In this document: positions 18,934-28,413 of the stretch, in pieces
Layout of the letters: each line of letters opens with the position of its first letter
Position numbering within the stretch: the stretch's first letter is position 1
Origin: Anaplasmataceae bacterium AB001_6
Lineage (GTDB): Bacteria > Pseudomonadota > Alphaproteobacteria > Rickettsiales > Anaplasmataceae
Reading direction: 5' to 3'
DNA length: 64,000 bases
Assembly: GCA_020002265.1 (NCBI GenBank)
Contig: CP048228.1
Coordinates: 949,120 to 1,013,119, forward strand
Program-made: the position numbers and the translations under genes
Notes under the pieces: generated by a model
Seen by the model: only the letters and a program-made list of their open reading frames with translations
Databases searched by the model: none
Told to the model about the DNA's origin: nothing

Positions 18934-20361
18934 ATGGTAGTGATAACTATGCCATTCATCTCAATAATTGTCAGTTTGTTGTTGATTTCTGTTTTCCAAA
19001 GGAAAGCTAATTGGCTTTCTCTAATAGCGCTTTTATTGCAGCTTTTTAGTATGCGATATTTAGGTCAGTCAGGAGAAGATTTATTATTGTCTGCAGATAG
19101 CATGATAAAATATGATTACGTGCTACATTATCTGACACATATAGATCCAATATCTATAATAATGACTGAATTAACAGTTTTTATAATTCTCTTGTGTGTA
19201 ATATACAATTGGCAGATGAATGCAGGCTTTTTTGTCTTATTGCTGTTAACAGATTTAATTTTATTATTTTTCTTCAGTACAAATAATTTGCTGATATTTT
19301 ACATATTATTTGAATTATCGTTAGTACCGATGTTCTTAATAATTGGCATTTGGGGCAGTGAAACTAAAATTCGAGCAGCGTTCAAATTTCTTTTCTACAC
19401 TCTATTTGGTTCTATATTATTTATATCTTCAATAATAATAATAATAGTTTTGGCTGGCAATAAAGTAGATTTTCAAACACTTTCTGAAACGGTTCGAACT
19501 ATACCTTCGTGCTATAAGATGTTTATATGGTGGTCATTGTTTATAGCATTTGCAATAAAAATTCCTATGTTTCCTTTTCATACTTGGTTGCCAGAAGCGC
19601 ATGTTCAAGCACCGGCAAGCGGTTCTATGATATTGGCTGGTGTATTAATAAAAATGGGATTATATGGCATGTTAAGAATCCTTCTGCCTATATTACCAGA
19701 AATAAGTGCGCAATTTGCAGATTTGGTCACTACATTAAGTATTATAGCGATAATTTATACTTCGTTTGTTGCCTATTCTCAAACTGATATGAAAAAAATG
19801 ATTGCATATTCTTCTGTAGCGCATATGGGCGTTGCCACTGCTGGAATATTTTCCATGAACAAAACAGGTTTGGAAGGTGCTGTATTTCAGATGTTTAGTC
19901 ACGGAATAATTTCTTCTGCATTATTTTTATGTATTGGTATATTGTACACAAAGCAACATACTAGGAAAATTTCTGCATTTTCGGGATTAGCTACTTCTGC
20001 TCCTTTTTTTGCATTTGCCTTCATAATTCTTTCCATGGCTTCTGTTGGATTACCAGGAACTTCAGGCTTTATAGGAGAATTTTTGTGTATTTTGGGTGTA
20101 TTCTATGCTTCTCCTATCAATGGTTTATTGTGTGCCACAGGAATGATCTTATCAGCCTGCTACATGTTAAAACTATGCAAGGCGATTATATGGGGAAAAA
20201 TTCCAGAAAACAGAATTAATGTATCTCATGAAATTCCGAGAAATGAAAAATTATGTTTAATTGCACTATTAGTATTGATACTGATGCTAGGAATATTTCC
20301 GAATGATTTCTTGACGAAGATTAGTATTTCATCAGAGCGAATAACAAGTTTGATTGTTTAA
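18934..20361 (+). CDS. nuoM: NADH-quinone oxidoreductase subunit M
   Basis: NuoM is one of the three antiporter-like proton-pumping subunits of respiratory complex I. The 475-aa sequence is almost entirely membrane helices. It carries the family signatures FELSLVPMFLIIGIWG (with the conserved helix-5 Glu) and KIPMFPFHTWLPEAHVQAP, the conserved lysine and histidine helices (YSSVAHMGV, FSHGIISSALFLC) and GTSGFIGEFL. ATG 18934 is taken; ATG 18949 is also possible. It is first in a nuoM-nuoN-birA group with a 12-bp gap to nuoN. Confidence 0.95.
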   Translation: MVVITMPFISIIVSLLLISVFQRKANWLSLIALLLQLFSMRYLGQSGEDLLLSADSMIKYDYVLHYLTHIDPISIIMTELTVFIILLCVIYNWQMNAGFFVLLLLTDLILLFFFSTNNLLIFYILFELSLVPMFLIIGIWGSETKIRAAFKFLFYTLFGSILFISSIIIIIVLAGNKVDFQTLSETVRTIPSCYKMFIWWSLFIAFAIKIPMFPFHTWLPEAHVQAPASGSMILAGVLIKMGLYGMLRILLPILPEISAQFADLVTTLSIIAIIYTSFVAYSQTDMKKMIAYSSVAHMGVATAGIFSMNKTGLEGAVFQMFSHGIISSALFLCIGILYTKQHTRKISAFSGLATSAPFFAFAFIILSMASVGLPGTSGFIGEFLCILGVFYASPINGLLCATGMILSACYMLKLCKAIIWGKIPENRINVSHEIPRNEKLCLIALLVLILMLGIFPNDFLTKISISSERITSLIV

Positions 20362-20373
20362 GGTGTAACAAAA

Positions 20374-21858
20374 ATGTATAAAGTTATTGAGAATCTCTTA
20401 CTTAATTCTTTTGCAATAAATGAAAAGATAACCAAAATCTACCTTTTCCCAGAATTGATGTTATTTTGTTTATCATGTTTGATTTTATTCTTTAAAAGAA
20501 GACACTTATTATCTATTTCAAGCTTAATAATATTCATATTTTCTCTTGTTATTATAATGTTTTCTCAAAATGAATTATCAGACTTAATTGATAATCTCAA
20601 TCCTGTTTTTTTATTCAAGATAGTTGAAAATCCTCTATTAATGAAGATAGTTCTAGCAAAATTAACAATACTTATTGTTATCCAATATAGTAAAAAATAT
20701 CAGATAGATAGCATAGTATTATACTTCATGATATCAGCTCTTATTGGATCATGTTTAATGATATCTTTTGATCATCTTTTATACATTTTGATTTCTCTAG
20801 AGTTAGTTTCTTTCTCTTCTTATATAATGGTATCGATAAGAAATAAAGGAAATAAATTATTACCTGAAGCAACTTTAAAGTATTTTGTTTTAGGCTCAAT
20901 ATCTTCTTGCATGATGCTATATGGGATATCATTGTTATACATATACTCAGATTCTCTATACTTAACAGATCTAATAAGGGAGATAAATGCAAACAAAGAA
21001 TCTCTCTTTTTGAATTTTGCATTAGCTTTATTTTTTATAGGATTGATATTCAAAATAGGGACATTCCCATATCATAATTGGATGGCAGATCTCTATCAAG
21101 GAGCTCATCCATTTGCTGTATCTTTTGTGTCAACAATTCCTAAGATAATGATAATTTATTTCTTATCAAGGTTAACCATTTTGCATATGGAATCAAAAAT
21201 AATGGCGTATATTTTATGTATTTTAGGTTGTTTATCGATGTTTTTCGGTACTTTTTCAGCCATCAAACAAGATGATATAAGAAGAATAGTAGCTTATGGA
21301 ACTACTAGTCAGATTGGATATATTCTTATTTGCATATCTTTATCTCTATTATATAGTAGTTTTTCTAATGCTAATATAACCTATGCTATATGTTATTCAA
21401 TCTGCATGATTGGAATATTTTCTATCATGATGCAAATTATCAAAGGGCACGAAACATCAGAATTATCTTGTCTTTGTAAAAATAATCCTATAATCGCTAT
21501 ATCATTGGTATTATTGATATTATCCATTTCGGGCATTCCTCCTATGCCTGTATTTTTATCAAAGCTAATGTTGATGAAAGATATTGCTTTAATTACCAAT
21601 ACAAATGGAATACTCTCATTTGGAATTGTTATGATAATAGCTATTATGACTTTCAGTGTGATATCAATGTTGTACTACTTTAATATAATAAAGAATATTT
21701 ATTTTTATATGGACAGTAGAACATCATCTAAGATGGTATTCATGAGAAGCTTCACTTGTAATTTGGTTTTGACAATAATTATATTTTCTATTCTTTTCTA
21801 CACAATAGTACCAATTGCAAAAATAGATATTGTACAAACTATAGAAAAAATTCTATAA
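20374..21858 (+). CDS. nuoN: NADH-quinone oxidoreductase subunit N
   Basis: This is the second antiporter-like subunit of complex I in this operon (494 aa, about 14 helices). It carries LELVSFSSYIMVSIR, the FKIGTFPYHNWMADLYQGA signature, the AYGTTSQIGYILICIS helix and the SGIPPMPVFLSKLML region. The start has AAGGTG 7 bp upstream. It follows nuoM closely and precedes birA by 33 bp. Confidence 0.95.
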   Translation: MYKVIENLLLNSFAINEKITKIYLFPELMLFCLSCLILFFKRRHLLSISSLIIFIFSLVIIMFSQNELSDLIDNLNPVFLFKIVENPLLMKIVLAKLTILIVIQYSKKYQIDSIVLYFMISALIGSCLMISFDHLLYILISLELVSFSSYIMVSIRNKGNKLLPEATLKYFVLGSISSCMMLYGISLLYIYSDSLYLTDLIREINANKESLFLNFALALFFIGLIFKIGTFPYHNWMADLYQGAHPFAVSFVSTIPKIMIIYFLSRLTILHMESKIMAYILCILGCLSMFFGTFSAIKQDDIRRIVAYGTTSQIGYILICISLSLLYSSFSNANITYAICYSICMIGIFSIMMQIIKGHETSELSCLCKNNPIIAISLVLLILSISGIPPMPVFLSKLMLMKDIALITNTNGILSFGIVMIIAIMTFSVISMLYYFNIIKNIYFYMDSRTSSKMVFMRSFTCNLVLTIIIFSILFYTIVPIAKIDIVQTIEKIL

Positions 21859-21891
21859 TCTGCGCTGCAGATAGTATCATAAATAAATATT

Positions 21892-22605
21892 ATGTTTCTT
21901 ACAGAAAGAAATCTAAGTGTAAAAGAATATGAGTGTCTAGATAGCACAATTCTTGAGATTAAGAGGCATATCGATCGCTCAGATTATGATATTGTCAAAG
22001 AGATAGTAGTCACTAAAGAACAGAATGCAGGTTATGGCAGGAATAACCGCTCATGGATATCTGCAACAGGAAATTTGTACATGTCATTTTGTTTACAGAA
22101 TGTCTCTGTATCTGAAGTGAATATGTTGGCAGTTATAATTGCTCTATCTGTTAGAAGCAGTATATGTAACAGCAAGTGCACAATAAAATGGCCTAACGAT
22201 ATTATGATAGATCAAAAAAAAGTTAGTGGAATGATCATTGAATCTTATAAAGAAATCATGATAATTGGGATAGGTGTCAACATAGAATCTAAGCCAGAAT
22301 TGAATACTGCAACTTGCACAAAAGAACATGATGTCACAATAGATCGTCTATCTCTTGCAAAGAAAATTGTTTCCACTATGTATGATTATATTGTGTTATT
22401 GGATAATGGCGAAAAAAACACTATACTCACAGAATATCGATCACACATGGCTATGTTAGGTACTAAAGTAGTAATTAGCACAAAACAGAACAAATTTGTT
22501 GGCACGGCAAGTGCAATAAGTGATAATGGAGAATTAATTTTGAAAAAATTAGATAATACAGAATTGCTGATCAACGCTGGCGATCTTTATATTATAGAAA
22601 ATTGA
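21892..22605 (+). CDS. birA: Biotin--[acetyl-CoA-carboxylase] ligase
   Basis: BirA attaches biotin to the carrier protein of acetyl-CoA carboxylase and related enzymes. The 237-aa sequence is a group I ligase without an N-terminal DNA-binding domain, so it is not expected to act as a repressor. Motifs are GYGRNNRSW (biotinyl-AMP loop), TIKWPNDIM, KVSGMIIE and IGIGVNIES. The small C-terminal SH3-like domain is present. It ends the nuoM-nuoN-birA group. Confidence 0.93.
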   Translation: MFLTERNLSVKEYECLDSTILEIKRHIDRSDYDIVKEIVVTKEQNAGYGRNNRSWISATGNLYMSFCLQNVSVSEVNMLAVIIALSVRSSICNSKCTIKWPNDIMIDQKKVSGMIIESYKEIMIIGIGVNIESKPELNTATCTKEHDVTIDRLSLAKKIVSTMYDYIVLLDNGEKNTILTEYRSHMAMLGTKVVISTKQNKFVGTASAISDNGELILKKLDNTELLINAGDLYIIEN

Positions 22606-22617
22606 TTATTTATCATT

Positions 22618-22758
22618 ATGTTAGTTGGAATTTATTTTTGCTATTTTTTATTGGCCTTGATATTCATAGTGTGTCATTATTTTGAGTATCATAATTCTGC
22701 TAAAAAACTTCTTCAGATAAAAATAAAAGATAAGACAAAAAATGAAAATAAAAGATAA
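22618..22758 (+). CDS. Small single-span membrane protein, CcmD-like in layout
   Basis: A 46-aa frame begins at ATG 22618, 12 bp after birA. It encodes one hydrophobic helix (about 2-20, LVGIYFCYFLLALIFIV) followed by a Lys-rich tail with AKKLLQIK. It overlaps the next gene's start by 17 bp. The layout (one helix, then a basic K-x-L tail) is like haem exporter protein CcmD, but no ccm genes are visible here and the match is only in shape. It could also be spurious. Confidence 0.35.
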   Translation: MLVGIYFCYFLLALIFIVCHYFEYHNSAKKLLQIKIKDKTKNENKR

Positions 22759-23575
22759 TAATAGTCTATTATTGCTGTTTCAGCATAAAGATATTTTAAG
22801 GCAAGAAATCACTGATTTTTATGATAATTTATCTATTCCAGAAAACAAAATAGCAAAATCTGCGCAGTATGTTTTATCTACACATGGGAAATGCATACGA
22901 GGTTCCATAGTACAAACAATAGGAATGATATGTTCCATTGACATTAAATTAGCAACAAGAATAGCTGCTATCATTGAAGTAATACATACTGCAACGATTA
23001 TACAAGATGACCTTCCATCGATTGATGATGATGATATAAGACGAGGTAAAGCAAGTTGTCATATCAAATTTGATGAATCAACAGCAATATTATTAAGTAC
23101 AGATTTATTGCTCCTTTCTATCAAAAAAATGTGTGATGTAGCTATAAAACCAAAAAGCATAGCTTATTTAATAAGCAAAATACGAGAAATATATTTAGGA
23201 CAAGTATTAGACATAGAGCTGCAAAAACATGGAAAAAATAAAGAAAAAATATTAGATATTTACAAGTACAAAACTGGTTCTTTATTCAGCTTAAGTATGA
23301 CAATATTGCATTCGATATTGGAAATTGATGATATCAATGTTTTTCAACATCTTGAGCAATTTGGATATTATATAGGCATCATATTTCAAATTAACGATGA
23401 TATAATTGATCATACAGAACCCAGTATCGTTTCTGTATATGGAAAAGACTATACTGACCAATATAAGAGTAACTTATTAAAAAAAATTAATAATGATATT
23501 ACCCCTAGATTACCAGATGATTATCGTGTATTTTGTTCTAGATTGATTGAATATATCAGTACCCATAAGTATTGA
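22742..23575 (+). CDS. ispA: Polyprenyl diphosphate synthase (FPP/GGPP type)
   Basis: This is a trans-isoprenyl diphosphate synthase of 277 aa that condenses IPP with allylic diphosphates. The first aspartate-rich region is IIQDDLPSIDDDDIRRGK (about 94-111), followed by CHIKFDE. The second is FQINDDIID (about 217-225). The GKCIRGS segment (about 50-56) is the diphosphate-binding part. The pattern matches IspA-type enzymes; chain length cannot be read with certainty. It overlaps the small upstream membrane-protein frame by 17 bp and precedes tRNA-Thr. Confidence 0.85.
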   Translation: MKIKDNNSLLLLFQHKDILRQEITDFYDNLSIPENKIAKSAQYVLSTHGKCIRGSIVQTIGMICSIDIKLATRIAAIIEVIHTATIIQDDLPSIDDDDIRRGKASCHIKFDESTAILLSTDLLLLSIKKMCDVAIKPKSIAYLISKIREIYLGQVLDIELQKHGKNKEKILDIYKYKTGSLFSLSMTILHSILEIDDINVFQHLEQFGYYIGIIFQINDDIIDHTEPSIVSVYGKDYTDQYKSNLLKKINNDITPRLPDDYRVFCSRLIEYISTHKY

Positions 23576-23619
23576 AAAACTCTGATATTAATGATAGGAT
23601 TATGCAGTTAAATTTGTCT

Positions 23620-23692
23620 GCCGGCATAGCTCAATTGGTAGAGCAACTGATTTGTAATCAGTAGGTTATGGGTTCGATTCCTATTGCCGGCA
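23620..23692 (+). tRNA. tRNA-Thr (anticodon TGT)
   Basis: Acceptor GCCGGCA pairs with TGCCGGC. The D-arm is GCTC/GAGC, the anticodon arm ACTGA-TTTGTAA-TCAGT gives TGT, and the T-arm ATGGG-TTCGATT-CCTAT is complete. The discriminator is A, and no CCA is encoded. The engB start codon follows 21 bp later. Confidence 0.94.
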
Positions 23693-23713
23693 TTCTCTTA
23701 TTTTTTTCCTTAT

Positions 23714-24331
23714 ATGTCTGTAAACGTCTTTAAAAATCTAAGATTTTTGTATAGCATTTCCTCTGCAGAGCAATTGAAGGGTGATTTCCGTTATGGGCAA
23801 AATCAAGTCTGTTTTATTGGTAGATCAAACGTTGGAAAATCTTCTCTCATTAATAGCATTGTAGATAGTAAAAAAGTATCATTGGTTTCTAAATCCCCAG
23901 GAAAGACAAGAGCTATAAATTATTTTATAACACAAGATAATAAATTTTTACTGACTGATTTACCTGGTTATGGATATGCAAAAAGAAGTAAAGAGGAAAG
24001 AAAAAGATGGTCAATGTTAATTGATAGATATATTGGTAATCAACGAGATAGAATTAAGATAGCATGTGTATTAGTGGATGCTAGACATAAATTAAAAGAA
24101 ATTGATCTGCAGGCTATGAATTATTTAGATTCAAATGCAGTAAAATTTTTAATGATTTTAACAAAAATAGACAAAATAAACGATAATGAATTGGAATCTC
24201 GGATAGCAGAAATAACAAATGAGTGTTCTAATTTTGAGCATTTATATCCTGAAATAATCTCAACTAGCAGCAACAAAAAAATTGGAACATTTGATTTACG
24301 AACAATTCTGCATGAGTTCTTAATAAATTAA
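23714..24331 (+). CDS. engB: Ribosome biogenesis GTP-binding protein EngB (YsxC)
   Basis: This is a 205-aa GTPase needed for assembly of the large ribosomal subunit. Motifs are G1 GRSNVGKSS (about 36-44), G2 SPGKTRAINYF, G3 DLPGYGYAKR and G4 TKIDK. I choose ATG 23714, because a longer frame from TTG 23684 would overlap the mature tRNA-Thr. Family length is typical. Confidence 0.94.
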   Translation: MSVNVFKNLRFLYSISSAEQLKGDFRYGQNQVCFIGRSNVGKSSLINSIVDSKKVSLVSKSPGKTRAINYFITQDNKFLLTDLPGYGYAKRSKEERKRWSMLIDRYIGNQRDRIKIACVLVDARHKLKEIDLQAMNYLDSNAVKFLMILTKIDKINDNELESRIAEITNECSNFEHLYPEIISTSSNKKIGTFDLRTILHEFLIN

Positions 24332-24701
24332 AATAAATATTTACAAAATTTCTGCTGCAAAAGAACAGATTGGATAAAATAATTTAACAATAAACAAAAG
24401 AAAAGCCTTTTGAATAGATTTTAAATCACGCAATCCTTCTATGCTAAAAAATTATTTCAATAATTGCTATAAATTCTTAATAACAGTGATTAACAAACAA
24501 ATTAAGATAAAAACATGACGTTTTATTTTAATATCACTTAAAAAGAATGCAATCGTAAAAATTGAAAGAGAATATTATATTCAAATACTTGAAAAAAATT
24601 CTAATAATATTAACATCTATTGATTAAATTAATTATCAATATTATAAAAAAATTAACTAGAAAATGGTATAGTAAGTCATGATAACCTCGCTATCATTAT
24701 T
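24332..24701. other. 370-bp AT-rich intergenic region, nothing recognised
   Basis: The sequence is very A/T-rich without a supportable frame or RNA. A short palindrome GAATATTATATTC lies in the middle. TATAGT near 24668 may be the -10 of the downstream SPFH gene. Confidence 0.4.
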
Positions 24702-25505
24702 ATGCCGGAAATAGAAGATAAAAGAACAATATGTATAAGTGCGTTTATTATAATATCTATAAATGTATTGTTTTTCATCTATACTCTTAATAAACCAGAT
24801 GATGTGCTAATTTTTGTTATATATGTAATATTTTTGCTATTGACGCTAGCTGGATTACATAAATGTCACGCAGATGAATGTTTAGTGTTAGTTTTGTTTG
24901 GACATTATATTGGAACAATAAAGAAAGATGGTTTTTTTTGGACTTTACCTGTAAGTGAAGTTATTAGAATAGAAAATAAAATTCAGATTTTCAATAGTCC
25001 AAAAACTGAAACCACTGATCATAATAATAGATCTTTAGTAGTGAGTGTATTAATATTCTGGCAAATAAAAGATTTTGCGAAAATAGCGTTTAAATACAAA
25101 GAAAAAGATGATTTCATAATGAACTATACCAATGCTTTTTTAAAAAACATTGTTCAATATATAGGAAAACAAAGCACCGATAGAAACATATTAACAAGAG
25201 AACATGCACCTAATATAGCTAAGACGCTAAAGAATGAAATGCAAAAGATATTTGATTCAGTAGGAATTAACATTAATGATCTAAAGATTACTTCACTAGA
25301 TTATCAAAAAGATCACATGGAATTAGCGGAAAAAATCAGCACGTTAAAGAACGTATTAAAGCAAAAAAAAGTTATAGTAGATAATGCATACATTATTGCA
25401 TCTAATCTTTTTTCCAAAATAACTTACCCTAAAGATATGGAATATAGAAGAATAGACGATATCAATAGATTGGTTACAGATATCATGAAAACCATCACAA
25501 TATAG
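24702..25505 (+). CDS. SPFH/Band 7 domain membrane protein
   Basis: The 267-aa protein has two N-terminal membrane helices (about 10-28 and 34-52). A Band 7/SPFH domain (about 55-200) follows, recognisable by ECLVLVLFGHYIGTIKKDGFFW and later SLVVSVLIFWQI and IAKTLKNEMQKIFDSVGI. The last 60 residues are helical and charged. Proteins of this type form membrane scaffolds and are often linked to proteases or flotillin-like domains. No NfeD-like or protease partner is adjacent; flhA follows 106 bp later. Confidence 0.75.
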   Translation: MPEIEDKRTICISAFIIISINVLFFIYTLNKPDDVLIFVIYVIFLLLTLAGLHKCHADECLVLVLFGHYIGTIKKDGFFWTLPVSEVIRIENKIQIFNSPKTETTDHNNRSLVVSVLIFWQIKDFAKIAFKYKEKDDFIMNYTNAFLKNIVQYIGKQSTDRNILTREHAPNIAKTLKNEMQKIFDSVGININDLKITSLDYQKDHMELAEKISTLKNVLKQKKVIVDNAYIIASNLFSKITYPKDMEYRRIDDINRLVTDIMKTITI

Positions 25506-25611
25506 ACGTGTAATAATAATATGGGAAATTCATTTAATAAATCACAGACAGTGTAACTGTATATTTACCATTATGCTCTTTATTATATTCGTGTAGCTTA
25601 TCCGCTTGAAT

Positions 25612-27666
25612 ATGCCAAACATATTAAATCTTATAGTGAGCAGGATTGCTCAAAACAGTAGTATAGCATTCACTGGTTTTATACTTTCCATAATGGCAGT
25701 TATATTGTGCCCCGTGCCGGCACAGATGCTAGATTTTTTATTTAGCATTTCACTAACTGCAAGTATATTGATATTAATCAATGTTTTATTTATAAAAAGA
25801 TCATTGGATTTCAATGCTTTTCCCTCTATATTGCTAATTACAACAATGTTGCGTCTGTCACTAAATATTGCATCCACAAGATTGATATTATCAAAAGGGC
25901 ACTTAGGCACTTCTGTAGCTGGTCATATTATAGAATCCTTTGGTAACTTTGTTATGCAAGGTTCGTTAGCTATTGGGATCATAGTTTTTGCCATAATAAC
26001 GATAATAAATTTTATTGTTATTACGAAAGGTTCGGAAAGAATTGCAGAAGTATCTGCAAGATTCAGTTTAGATGCAATGCCCGGTAAACAGATGTCGATA
26101 GACGCTGATTTAGCTGCTGGGCTAATAGATGAACAAACCGCAAAAGAAAGAAGAAAAGATATAGAGGCAGAAAGTGTATTCTTTGGGGCAATGGATGGTG
26201 CAAGTAAGTTTGTCAGAGGTGATGCTATCGCTGGACTACTTATAATATTCATAAATTTTATTGGAGGAATATTAATAGGAATATTACAACAAAATATGTC
26301 TGTGTATAGTGCAATAAATACATATACTCTACTCACAATTGGTGATGGATTAATAGGGCAAATGCCTTCGCTTACTATATCAATTGCTGCGGGTCTTTTG
26401 GTTACAAAATCTGGCAGCAATCAGTCTACTGATTATGATATAATCAGTCAGATAACACAAAATCCTAAGATTCTAATAATTGCAGCATTAATAGCTTTAG
26501 GGATTGGCACAATTCCTGGTATGCCTTTTTATACATTTGCAATAACTGCAGGGATTATAGGGTTAGTCATTTATACTGTCAAATTAACTAAGGCAGATGC
26601 AGAAGCTATAGCAAAAAAAGAAAATCTTGTTGAAGAAGAGCAAAGACAAACAACAGACACCGATAGAATAAATAATGCTCTCATAGTAGATGAAATTAAA
26701 ATAGAAATTGGAATGGGAATAGTAATGCTGCTTGAAGAGTTGAAAGAAAATGTAAAAAATATGAGACTACAAATAGCAGATGAGTTAGGTTTTGTTTTGC
26801 CTTATGTAAGGATAATAGATAATATCAATTTGAGCGATACAGATTATGAAATACATATAAAAGACTCTGTATGTGCAAAAAATACTATATATCCAAATAA
26901 GATAATGGTTATGAACCCTTCTGGAGAGAAAATAATGTTAGAAGGTCAAAGTGCTGTGGACCCAACATTTGGGCTAAATGTTAAATGGTGTGACAAGAAT
27001 TTAGCATCAGATTGCGATATAATGAATTATACATATGTTGAATCACAGATTGTGTTAATCACACATCTAACAGAAGTAATTAAAAACAATTTTAAGTATT
27101 TAGTGAATCATAATACAATCAAAAATATATTATCGCTCTATACAGGTGAAACGAAGAGATTAATAGACGAATTTGTTCCCAGTAAGATTAGTATAAATTT
27201 ACTAAAAGAAATATTGTATAATTTGTTATCAGAAGATTTATCGATCAAGGATATTGGAACCATAATAGAAGGAATATCTGAAATAGTAGATAAAGATAGT
27301 AACGTTGAGAATATCGTGGAACATGTAAGGAGAAAAATGTCTCTACAAATTACCAGTAAATATAGCAATACTGATGGTAATTTAAATGCTATTTCACTTT
27401 CAATAAATTATGAAAAAGAAATAGATGGAGCAATAACAAAGAATATTCCTTTGTCACCTAACTTCATACAAGAGATAACAAAAAAAATAAATGATGTAAT
27501 AAGTAATACATCTGAAGAAAAAAAGCCGGTCATAGTTATAGTATCTGATAAAATAAGAGCTTACGTACAACACATATTAAGGCAGTTCAAAATTAAAGTA
27601 CCCGTTATTGGTAATAACGAAATAGATCATGAAAATGTGAATATAAATATAATAAAAAATATATAA
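25612..27666 (+). CDS. flhA: Flagellar biosynthesis protein FlhA
   Basis: FlhA is the main export-gate component of the flagellar type III secretion apparatus. The 684-aa reading has about eight membrane helices in the first half and the FHIPEP-family region (TTMLRLSLNIASTR, then KGSERIAEVSARFSLDAMPG). It also carries SIDADLAAGLIDE and KERRKDIEAESVFFGAMDGA. The large cytoplasmic C-terminal domain ends near VIVSDKIRAYVQHIL. It is intact. ATG 25612 is used. No other flagellar gene is in the window. Confidence 0.93.
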   Translation: MPNILNLIVSRIAQNSSIAFTGFILSIMAVILCPVPAQMLDFLFSISLTASILILINVLFIKRSLDFNAFPSILLITTMLRLSLNIASTRLILSKGHLGTSVAGHIIESFGNFVMQGSLAIGIIVFAIITIINFIVITKGSERIAEVSARFSLDAMPGKQMSIDADLAAGLIDEQTAKERRKDIEAESVFFGAMDGASKFVRGDAIAGLLIIFINFIGGILIGILQQNMSVYSAINTYTLLTIGDGLIGQMPSLTISIAAGLLVTKSGSNQSTDYDIISQITQNPKILIIAALIALGIGTIPGMPFYTFAITAGIIGLVIYTVKLTKADAEAIAKKENLVEEEQRQTTDTDRINNALIVDEIKIEIGMGIVMLLEELKENVKNMRLQIADELGFVLPYVRIIDNINLSDTDYEIHIKDSVCAKNTIYPNKIMVMNPSGEKIMLEGQSAVDPTFGLNVKWCDKNLASDCDIMNYTYVESQIVLITHLTEVIKNNFKYLVNHNTIKNILSLYTGETKRLIDEFVPSKISINLLKEILYNLLSEDLSIKDIGTIIEGISEIVDKDSNVENIVEHVRRKMSLQITSKYSNTDGNLNAISLSINYEKEIDGAITKNIPLSPNFIQEITKKINDVISNTSEEKKPVIVIVSDKIRAYVQHILRQFKIKVPVIGNNEIDHENVNINIIKNI

Positions 27667-27748
27667 AAAATAATTGATTTGATATTATTGACTTAATATG
27701 GAAAATAATTAAAAATTCATTTTAAGTTTGTTGTTAAAGGTAACTCTT

Positions 27749-28396
27749 ACAGTGTTACAGAATATCGAAAAAGAATTAGAAAATTTTGATATGTTAAAGC
27801 ATGAATTCTATCAATTGTGGAATGATGGGAAGCTTGATATTAATGTTATAAAAGATTATACGTGCCAATATTATGAGCACATAAAGAACTTTCCTAATTA
27901 TATAAAGAAAGCCTTATTAATGTCTAAGAGCGATGAAGAACGTGATGTTCTACAGAGAAATTTAGATGATGAAATAACTCATCCGGAGCTTTGGGTAAGG
28001 TTTGCAAACGGGATTGGCATCACAAGAGAAAAAATAGAAAATGCTAAGATGTCTACTGAAGGAAGTAATTTGCATAAATCATTTGATAGTCAAAAAAGCT
28101 ATGAAGAAAATATTGGAGCTCTTTTTGCATATGAGAGGCAATTTGCTGATATTTCAAAAGCAAAATTAGAAAGTTCTAAAAAGCATTATAAAATAAAAGA
28201 AGTTGAATTTTTTGAGGTACATGCAGTATCTGATATTTGGCATACTGAAGAATTAATACAGTTAATACGTAAGATGTCATCTGAGCAATTAAAGAAAGTA
28301 AAAGAAGGTGCATTAGCTGTAGCTGAAGCTTTTTACAAATTCTTAGATCAAATGCTATTAGTACAGCAAAAGCAGACCATCAATCAAAATTTTTAG
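27749..28396 (+). CDS. CADD-like (PqqC/TenA fold) protein, putative self-sacrificing pABA synthase
   Basis: The 215-aa all-helical di-metal protein resembles Chlamydia CADD (CT610). Matches include HEFYQLWNDGKL (Tyr at about 20), YYEHIKNFPNY, an E-x2-H pair in DDEITHPELW, a Glu in AYERQ, and the metal ligands H158, D162 and H165 in HAVSDIWH. CADD makes para-aminobenzoate from its own tyrosine, using a nearby lysine; both positions seem kept. Start GTG 27749 fits the homology and has AAAGG 11 bp upstream; TTG 27728 is possible. hemJ follows after 17 bp. Confidence 0.8.
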   Translation, partial: TVLQNIEKELENFDMLKHEFYQLWNDGKLDINVIKDYTCQYYEHIKNFPNYIKKALLMSKSDEERDVLQRNLDDEITHPELWVRFANGIGITREKIENAKMSTEGSNLHKSFDSQKSYEENIGALFAYERQFADISKAKLESSKKHYKIKEVEFFEVHAVSDIWHTEELIQLIRKMSSEQLKKVKEGALAVAEAFYKFLDQMLLVQQKQTINQNF

Positions 28397-28413
28397 GTTT
28401 TTCTGAAGGTATT

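Noticed and set aside
18934..20361. nuoL directly upstream of nuoM
   Set aside because: The upstream sequence holds only tRNA-Gln and a promoter region; nuoL must be elsewhere.
24332..24701. Decayed gene remnant in the AT-rich gap before the SPFH gene
   Set aside because: No stretch of any frame resembled a known protein.
25923..26420. 165-aa minus-strand frame within flhA
   Set aside because: It lies fully inside conserved FlhA coding sequence and has no recognisable features.
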